From Zygnema cylindricum (lineage: Eukaryota; Streptophyta; Zygnematophyceae; Zygnematales; Zygnemataceae): 62,000 nt of DNA. Below are positions 54,666 through 62,000 of the stretch, piece by piece; within the stretch, counting starts at the first letter, position 1; each line of letters begins with the position of its first letter. The stretch lies in assembly GCA_037447655.1 (NCBI GenBank), contig JBBHKE010001632.1, positions 43,915-105,914 on the forward strand. The letters run 5' to 3'. The translations under genes and the position numbers were made by a program. The notes under the pieces are model-generated. The model worked only from the letters and a program-made list of their open reading frames with translations, did not search any database and was not told the DNA's origin.

Positions 54666-56359
54666 CATGTTTTTTTTTTTTTTTGTAATGCACTCATTTT
54701 AATCACTCCACACCACAGGTTCGTAGGACCTCATCCAAAGAAACCCCCAAACAACCAAATATCTCCAACGCTTTAGAAAAAAAGTCATCCGTAGAATCGT
54801 GGTTTGCGTGTTGTTATTGTGGTTTTTTAAAAGACCCAGAAACCCTAAAGGATCGAATGTAGTCACTTGCAATTCGAGCCCCTTTACAAGCTTTTATAAC
54901 CGAGGTAGGGTTTACTAAAACAATGTCAACAATAAAATATGGTGTCGTCGAGCAAAACATTCTCAATGCGCCGCATTGAATAAATGTGAATGCCTCTCAA
55001 CTAATAAAATATCCCCCCTCAAAAGCAGTTTTGCATTAGTGTGGCAAGTAGTGTTATGTGCTTGAATCACCTCCCCCACACGAGAGTTACATAACAAATA
55101 AATGCTATGGGGCTAAAGGACATGGTTGCACGAGCAAATGAGATTTGCAAGTAAAGTTGGTTCAAAGATGCCAAACCTCAACAGGAGAGCGGTGGTGTAT
55201 TCATAAGGCGTGAAATGTAGACCTTAAAAAATAGGTGTAGCCAATTGAAAAGCTCCAAAACCAAGCCCTTGCAAAATCTAAAACAGGCACAAAAGAAATG
55301 AAAAGCTTGAATCAAACGGTGGGGTAACCTTATATTAACTCAATTTCTACACACGCGTAATTGGCTTCGTAACAAGGTTGGAGAAAAACGACATGTCCGT
55401 TAATGCAAGGAGGGGAACACATTAGTTGTCTTTAAAAGAGGATGTTGGACAAATTCCGAAACAAGAGCGACGATAGTAGGAGGAGCAAGAGTATCCTTAC
55501 CTAAAAAGCGAGAACTAAGCTTGGAACTAATAAGGCACCAAGCAAGGAAAGCAGCAAGCAACACATGTGAATGTAAGCCATAGGTCTAACATTACGATTA
55601 AAAGCCCAGCGACCGAAAGGAGTGTGGAGGATATCTATGTGGTCATCATTGAAGGCGAAAGCAGATGGGAAAAAAATAGGGGCGAGAAGGGAAGTACGTT
55701 TAAAGTATGAGCCTGTGGGTGAAATACCTCCTCAAAAGAGCAAAAAGCCCCTTTGAGGGTGAAAAAATTTAGGGAGGTTGTCTACATGGGACAAATCTAC
55801 GTGAAAGGGAGAATCAAGAGATTGTGTCGTAATAGTACTCGGGCGAAGCGGGCACCGTAGTAGACAGATGCCCTCGGATTTGGGGGCTCTAAAACACATG
55901 AGAGAGTGAAAATACATAGGAGGTGGAACACGTCAATTTGCCCTTTGTCCGAGCAATTGTTTAAACAGTCATTTAAATGGTTTAACCATATTGTTTCTAA
56001 TTGTTTATTTAGCTCGTAGCCTTCAAAAATTTGTAGTACATACAATATAACTTGTGCACATCTAAAATGTATGCTTTTACGTTTTTTTTTATGCTTCAAT
56101 TTTCTTTAGGGTTACAACTAGAGCGTGGATCATTCACAAAGTTATCCTAACAACCTTTACTCGATATGTAATTAAAACAATAATGCTCAACATGGCGACT
56201 TATCGTACGCCTTACTTCACGGAGATTATCTTCACCGTTCGATAGCGGTGTCTCACGTTTTGGCGTTATCGTGTACATTCCCCCAAGACTTGCGCCGCGT
56301 GAGGTGGAAATGTGGGGCTTGTCGTTCGCAAAGACCTCATAAAATCGATTTTCAGAACT
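54666..56359. other. No recognisable gene or element
   Basis: Short frames only on both strands. A T-run is at 54669-54685. I see no LTR ends, domains or repeats shared with the rest of the window. Confidence 0.5.
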
Positions 56360-56560
56360 ACACCGTGAATCGTTATTAGCCTTATGTACGCTATATCGGC
56401 ACCCCAGAATTTTGACATTGATACCTCAAATAAAATAAATTACACTATTTAAGGATATGGACCATAATCTGCCACGTCTCCTGGCACTAAATTAGAATGA
56501 ATGACGCTAATTTTTTCTTTACACTAATAATTTCTATACGCTAATAACGATTCACGGTGT
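56360..56560. repeat. 21-bp perfect inverted repeat pair
   Basis: 56360-56380 and 56540-56560 are exact reverse complements (core CGTGAATCGTTATTAGC) around a 159-bp spacer. The DNA to the left resembles the middle of the foldback at 53144-54373 in layout. Confidence 0.65.
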
Positions 56561-56699
56561 ACCACTGGGATGGCAACAGAAAATCTAGCGTACCGCTTAT
56601 TTTAATATGCGTGTGAATTTTTAGAACATAAGGGGTAATGAATATGGCCACGGTAAAGAAAGAACATGAATGGTCCAAATTGGGCAAAAAAGCATAGTT

Positions 56700-57420
56700 G
56701 TTCAAATCGCATATTAAGCACAAGACGAACGCTCGAATAATACATACGATTCGCATCTAACGATTTTCGAAAATTGACAAAATGCGTACCCGACTATGTA
56801 CCCATACATTTTTGTACATTTGCGTAGTGTGTCCGTATATAGTCGTACTTCTAGGGTTATTTAAGGAGGGATTTTAGGGCTTTTAGGGTACATTCTCGTA
56901 CCTTTGCGTATATTTTAGGACAAGTGTCATCTAACTTTTGTACATTTTGATACAGTGTCCGTATATGTTCGTACTTTTGACGGTTAGGATTCTAAGGCAT
57001 TTAGGGTACATTCTCGTACACTTCTGCTATGTGCATTAAAGTATCCGTACATTTATGGACAGCGTCCGTGTATTTCTGTACTTTTTAGGGTTATTTAACG
57101 GGGGATTTTACAATTTTAGGGTACATTTTCGTACATTACGTACAATACCGTATATATATCGGTACAATTGCCCTACATTTCACGTGTTGAGATTTTTCTG
57201 GTACACTTTCCGTATATCTTTGTACAATTTCGTATGTTTTCCGTACGTTTCGTTTTTTCAGGGTTAAAGGGACAGTTTCCGTACATTTTTTAAATGCCGT
57301 ACAGCGAAAACTAAACGAAATTTACGAAAGAATAGAATCGGCGAATACTACGTAAAAATCGGAAAAAGTTCAAACACGCACAAATTGGACAACTATGCAA
57401 AAATGGTCTGATATGCGCTA
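56700..57420 (-). mobile_element. Degenerate hAT-like interior, inverted copy
   Basis: In reverse orientation it follows the interior of 51928-53021: gaatac-tac blocks, aaatgcgtacc, gtgtccgtatat, tttagggttattt and gcgaatactacgt occur in the same order. GTAC appears about 21 times between 56785 and 57305, with three loose repeats of roughly 115 bp. The terminal repeats were not found. Confidence 0.6.
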
Positions 57421-57464
57421 GAGCGGCCGTACGAGGTAAGGTTTTTAGGAGTACAGAAACTTTT

Positions 57465-58040
57465 TAGCTGACCTGCCACGTGGATGTTTTTATTGGGAGA
57501 AACAAGACCTGGTCATCCAGATCATCGCGCAAAACGACACTCTATATTACTGTACTTTACTTTGACCAGAATCGTACTTTGGACTGATGGGGCCGCAAGC
57601 CGAGCTTTAATATCGGTGGCCGCTACATTTAGCGAGCCTTGCCCAGAAAAAACAAAAGTTGATATATATTTAGCCTAGTATCGTGTCTCCTTTTTGGAAT
57701 TTTGGATGTTTGGAAAATCATGGCAGTTTTGAGATCGAACATGATGGTACGGATTAATGCGACTATGCAGGTAGCAATGTACGGTCTGGGAGATACACTC
57801 GCCCATAGTTGTCTGACACGTTTGCATTCACTGTTTGTAATTATAGTTTGTCGTATTGGAAACATTGATATGACTATATGAGAGACCGCCACTTTTGTCG
57901 AGCTGGACGCGCACGATATTTTTGACAAACAGCCGTTTTGACACAGAATATGGCACGTGGAAAGTTTTTTGTCGTCACATGTAAGGCGTCAGTCCTCGAC
58001 GTTCTCACAAGTACATCCTGAAAGTACTTCTAGTACAATC
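57465..58040 (+). repeat. Diverged repeat R, copy 2
   Basis: Direct, diverged copy of 54110-54665. It includes ggtggccgctacattt, gtgtctcctt and cccatagttgtctgacacg blocks. Confidence 0.6.
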
Positions 58041-58132
58041 TGGGTAGCATGTGATGTACCGAAAATAGTGGAGAAATAGTACTTCTAGTACAATCTGGGT
58101 AGCATGTGATGTACCAAAAATAGTGGAGAAAT
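58023..58132. repeat. Tandem 55-bp duplication
   Basis: Two nearly identical units (start AGTACTTCTAGTACAATCTG at 58023 and 58078) differ at one base. Recent local duplication. Confidence 0.92.
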
Positions 58133-59640
58133 AAAAAGACAAATGCTTCGCAGGAAACATATTTTTTTGTCGTATTATGTTGTTGGAAGGTCTTTCCTGT
58201 TTTTCCGTACATCTCGGGGGTTGAGAATGTACTTTTTCCAGGTAAATCAGATTTGATTCTTTAAGCTGACACAAACAGATTTACTCGAGTTTCAAGATAT
58301 TTTGTCGTTTAGTTACTAACTACGTTTCCTGCGTTTGAGACCACTATGTACCAGCCTGATAGAATATTGTTTTCCACCGACCAAATCTGGGAAAATCGCC
58401 TGAAACCAATGAAGCTTGTTTTTTATACCCTGACTCAAAGCACGCACTTTTGTCGTTTTGTGTTATCCTTTCCCCCCGAAAGCTGAAGTTGGAAACGTAA
58501 ACTGTAAAGTACAGTATCGTCCCTAAACGACAAACAATGTGCTGTAATTTCCACTTAATTGTACAATTTTTTACTATTCTCCACTGATTCGTACGGATAA
58601 CAATGATATTCAAACTCGGCAATTCTTCAGCGAATATTCGATTTTCCCAGTACGGACCTGATTCACGGACATTTTTGTATTTTGGACGCATTAGGCTTCC
58701 CGCCAAAAAGTACAATGATTTCCTATTTGATAATACGGCTTCAGCCGCTATAATACGACAAATGAATTCGAGCCAGAATTTGCTCAGATCCGAGTCTCCC
58801 GCTGACGTGTACAGAAATCTATTTAAATCTCGAAAACTCCGTCGGTCATTCCCGCCAAAAAAAAAAACAAAAAAAAACAAACAAACAAAAGTTGGAGAAA
58901 AACAAAAAAAAACTGTCTTTTTCTCTCCCCAGAATGAAGTCCCAATAGCTTCACTTAACTTTTTTGTGTTTTTCCAATCAAGTCGACGCGTGCAAAAAAC
59001 GACAAAAAATCAGAAGCCAATAAAAAAGTCGAGATTCTTTCACTAAAAAACCAAAAAGAAGGGGAAAATGACGCCATATTTCTTTTTTTTTTCGGGTTTT
59101 TTTTTTCTGACATTTTTGAAGGGGACCAGGAAGGCGTGAGATAAACAACACGTGGAAACGACAAAAAAGACAACGAGCAAAACGCCAAAACTACGAAACT
59201 TCCAAAACCTGTGAATAACAGAAAATTTCGACGAAGTTTCGGCAAAAGTCCGCCAAAACCCTCCTGGAGACCTCTATTATTTTGAGAAATAAACAACCAT
59301 CAAAAAACAAAGAAAAAAAGGAAAAAAAAGGGTAAAAAAAAAAGCAAAAGGAAAATAACGCGTCTCTTATTTTTTTATTCCCTCGAATTGTCGCACGCAA
59401 GCCCTCTCCTCCAATACGGCAAAAAAAACGGCGAATTTTGAGCGGGCATCCATACAATACGGACTCAACAACTTATCTCCACAGATTTTAGAAGACGCCA
59501 AAATGGGGGATCCACCGTTGGAAATATCTCCCTCGGGGAAGGAAATTGCCGGGCAAGTTCTGTCATACATGACGTCAACATTGGAGGATGTTATAATCAA
59601 TGTTGTAATCGGCCGCCGCGGTCTGTAGCGCGGCCAGCTA
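58133..59640. other. AT-rich stretch with A-runs, no gene
   Basis: A-rich runs at 58857-58916 and 59280-59360 and T-runs near 59080-59105. The frames on either strand show no recognisable domain. The frame at 58344-58880 (minus) is not identified. Confidence 0.5.
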
Positions 59641-60111
59641 GTTTGGCATTACGTGAAGTTAGTGGACCAGGTTGGTTTGGAGTCATTAAGTTTTGTTGTA
59701 CGTTTTTGTGGTACCCTGGTCTCGCGGAGATTTAGTTTGGCGACGACCAGGTACTATGTCGTTTGGCATGTACGGTATATATGTATGTTTTGTCGTTATG
59801 TTTTGGCTTAATTGTAAGTGTGTTTTGTACTCCACGACTATGTAGTAACGCCGTTGACGCGATTTGTTTTGTAGGCGCTTCGTGCGCACTATACTTGTTT
59901 GGTTTGTTTTTATAGTTTGATAGTGTGACGTTTCACTTGCAGTATTATATACTGCAGATTAGGGGAAAAGGAAAGTTAATTTTTTTATGGGAGAATATGT
60001 CTATGAAATATATTGGCTTTTGTGGACAGCTCTCTCTCGTGTGAAATTCAGTGAAAATTCTGAATGCATCTGCTGTAGTCTTGCACTCTGATTTTGAGTG
60101 AGATCCTTTCA
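59641..60111 (+). repeat. Probable 5' LTR end of Copia element L
   Basis: Ends TCCTTTCA at 60111 directly before a conventional primer site. Contains gtatatatgtatg near 59774 as a possible TATA. The left end of the LTR could not be placed and no second LTR is present. Confidence 0.45.
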
Positions 60112-60112
60112 A

Positions 60113-60126
60113 TTGGCATCAAAGCT
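60113..60126 (+). promoter_or_regulatory. Conventional primer-binding site of element L
   Basis: TTGGCATCAAAGCT resembles TTGGTATCAGAGCT, the complement of the 3' end of initiator tRNA-Met used by most plant Copia elements. It contrasts with the internal site of A, B, C, E and J. Confidence 0.65.
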
Positions 60127-60170
60127 TGTGTGCTCCTTTGAGGTGTAGTAGGGTGGCTAGTTTGGCTGCC

Positions 60171-60642
60171 ATGGGGAGAAAGAAGGAAAATACCCGTTCT
60201 CCAATGATGCCTTCTTCTTCTACTTTGATTCCTCGACTTTCGGATCCGGATCCTCCGGATCCATCGAATCCGAATCATCTTCAAATCCGGAAGTTGAAAC
60301 TCCATTTGCTTTCACCAGCAAAACTTTTGAGGAAGCTGTTCTATTGATCCGTTCAGACAAAAGAAGGAGAATGAAGGGAAAAATAAGGAGGGAGATGACG
60401 CGATGGAAGATCGTCTTCAAAAACTGATGGATGGTCTTTTACGATATGTTGATCAACGGATTTCAGAGTCGAACCGTGTCACGAGACCTCTGTTTTTCGG
60501 AGATCCCATTTCGACAAAAAACATCGTTGATACCGAAGGAGATGAGGAGGAGATGACGGAATCGATTCGAAAGGGGAAACTTCCCATCGATGACGATTCT
60601 GATCTTGATGATTAGAGAGAAAGGGACGAACAAGTTGAATCT
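60171..60642 (+). pseudogene. gag: Element L gag N-terminal region
   Basis: After ATG 60171 (MGRKKENTRSPMMPSSS) a Ser/Pro/Asp-rich stretch follows that is open only by changing frame. From 60403 MEDRLQKLMDGLLRYVDQRI runs in the frame of the following gag and ends at TAG 60613, 27 bases before the next ATG. So this was one N-terminal extension, now with at least one frameshift and one stop. No known domain beyond a possible helical segment. Confidence 0.5.
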
Positions 60643-61371
60643 ATGTCCGAAAAAATTGTCATCTTCAATGGGACGAATTATCAATCGTGGAAGAAATACA
60701 TCAAAGGTCAATTTAAATTAAAACGCTGTTGGAAGGTGGTAAAAGGGGTGGACAAGATGCCTGCATCGGATCGGAGAGCTTATGGTGTGTGGACGAAGAA
60801 AAATCTATCCGCCGTCGGCGATTTATTTCAATCATGTAGCACTTCGATTCACGATTTATTTCTTACCCGAAGATTCGCCCATGATTGTTGGGTGGCCCTT
60901 GGAAATCATTTTGAGAAGAGTCTTCAAAACAATGGGCAACATATTTATACCAATTATACATCCTTCAAAGTGAAACCAAATGAATCGACCGATGAGGCCG
61001 CAAAGAGATTTAATATTATTATTGAGCATCGCGCAAATATGGGGAAATTTATTGAAGAGAATGATAAGGCATCGTTCTTCACCCATGCCTTACCGGAGAA
61101 AACTATGCACTTAAGGGACATTCTCTTATCGAGGGATTCGAACACCTTGGACTCGATCATTACATTCCCTAAATCGACCGAAGTGAATCGTCTGAGCTCA
61201 TCGAGAGGAACCCAACCGACCGGTTCCCTCAATGCAACAACACCTGAAAGGCAAGATCTAAATTATTTTCGGGGAAGAGGAGGAAGAAGAGGGGGAAATC
61301 CAAGAGGAAGAGGGGGAAGAGGACACGAAAGGGCCGATGATCTCCTTCCCAACCCGGATATTCAGATTTGA
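60643..61371 (+). pseudogene. gag: Element L gag core
   Basis: A 242-codon frame starting MSEKIVIFNGTNYQSWKKYI, the classic Copia gag start (FNGTNYxxW). The core contains LFLTRRFAHDCWVALGNHFE and DEAAKRFNIIIEHRANMGKF, then FFTHALPEKTMHLRDIL, matching the usual gag order. It ends in an Arg/Gly-rich stretch (RGRGGRRGGNPRGRGGRG). TGA at 61369 separates it from the knuckles. This lineage is far from A-C. Confidence 0.85.
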
Positions 61372-61586
61372 CCAATAATGCATGTTTTCAATCCGGCAAA
61401 CTTGGTCATATGGCGGCTTCTTGCCCGGATAAGGAGCGCCAATGTCACTTTTGCGGGAATTGGGGTCATATAAGCCCCTAATGTTGCTCGAAGGCCGAAA
61501 ATGGAGGCGGCGGTGGAAGAGGAGATAGCAACGGTAGAGGAGACGGCGGCGGCCGATACGGTGGGCGCAGTGGCGGTCGACTTGGT
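61372..61586 (+). pseudogene. gag: Element L zinc knuckles, damaged, to the gap
   Basis: Same frame as the core: CFQSGKLGHMAASC (second Cys replaced by Ser) and CHFCGNWGHISP*CC, where a TAA sits in the last spacer. A Gly/Arg-rich tail follows up to the N run. Two knuckles in tandem are unusual for the Copia elements of this window. Confidence 0.7.
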
Positions 61587-61596
61587 NNNNNNNNNN
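61587..61596. other. Assembly gap (10 N)
   Basis: Ten undetermined bases. Sequence type changes across it (gag on the left, LTR-related DNA on the right), so the join may not be biological. Confidence 0.99.
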
Positions 61597-61693
61597 CATT
61601 GATATTTCCAGTAGAAACTGGTCGGTATTGAATGACGAGCCCAATCGTTTAAGTCACTAAGAAAAACGCAAATTGAGTCCCCTCAGAACAGGA

Positions 61694-62000
61694 GTGTTAC
61701 CCGAGCAGTAAGTTATGGCTGGTCAAAGATGACCTTTATAGTTACAAGCTCTCTTAGAGAGAGAGGTACCTAAATATTACTAAGTCTCGGTCTGCCTACT
61801 CACGACTACCTACTATTAAACCCTATTCCAATAGGAACACTATAAAGTACAAGAAGGTACAATGGGCGATGTACTTATTGTACGACCATTGTACGACCAT
61901 TGTACGACAAGGTCTACAAGGTGACACCTGTCATATCGGAAGCCATGGTTCCTCCTCCCATCTTCTCCGGTATCAAATAATGTGGCGCCACGTGGCACCG
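61694..62000 (-). repeat. A-family LTR fragment, running off the window
   Basis: From gagcagtaagttatggctgg on, it matches the C LTR on the minus strand to the window end. The preceding 60 bases (aagaaaaacgcaaattgagtc, cccctcagaacagg) look like a rearranged U5. A short tandem copy of ccattgtacga occurs near 61885. Confidence 0.8.

Overview
The window is retrotransposon-dominated DNA from a eukaryotic, plant-type genome. It is AT-rich, holds no intact host gene that I can recognise, no rRNA and no complete tRNA gene. Ty1/Copia elements with plant-style gag (UBN2-like), CCHC knuckle, retropepsin, integrase, RVT_2 reverse transcriptase and RNase H fill most of it. Degenerate TTTAGGG-type motifs, long GA tracts and plant-type LTR ends point to a streptophyte. 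A charophyte such as Chara, or a bryophyte or fern, is possible, but the sequence does not settle which. A 10-base N run marks an assembly gap at 61587-61596.

Layout. 1-4400: GA tracts, a 22-bp tandem repeat and otherwise featureless AT-rich DNA. 4412-6619: two related small DNA transposons with TAA target duplications. 7662-13624: a hAT-like end, an LTR fragment (F) and minus-strand Copia element E (8388-13624), which carries a solo LTR (D1) with its CTTGG duplication. 13625-26019: Copia element A (plus), split by the complete Copia element B (16218-22428, duplication GATGA). 26020-27687: gag and LTR remnants (E3, K). 28736-34202: short minus-strand Copia element J (duplication GGGTG) with a solo LTR (D2, duplication GTTTC) inside its 3' LTR. 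34206-37066: Copia element H, cut off inside integrase. 39578-42770: a scrambled Ty3-like gag/protease relic. 42880-53090: a reverse transcriptase/RNase H remnant followed by LTR G, which is interrupted by the complete minus-strand Copia element C (44770-50984, duplication GTTCT) and by a 1094-bp hAT-like element (51928-53021). 53144-58132: foldback DNA and diverged repeats. 60107-61586: a fifth Copia lineage, L. 61694-62000: another LTR running off the window.

The most interesting signal is shared by elements A, B, C, E, J and, in modified form, H and E3. Directly after the LTR each has a site equal or close to GGTTATGGGCCCACC. This is the complement of nucleotides 25-39 of plant initiator tRNA-Met (the anticodon arm), so these elements appear to be primed by a half-tRNA, as Drosophila copia is. 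The gag reading frame starts inside the LTR and passes through this site, so a gag AUG lies opposite the tRNA CAU anticodon. Just upstream, in U5, is an array of short equal stem-loops with purine tetraloops, conserved between families with paired base changes. In U3 a further box is complementary to the initiator tRNA variable loop and T-arm. Together these suggest an RNA control region that joins translation start, primer capture and packaging. All element copies here carry lesions, so function must be tested on consensus or intact relatives.
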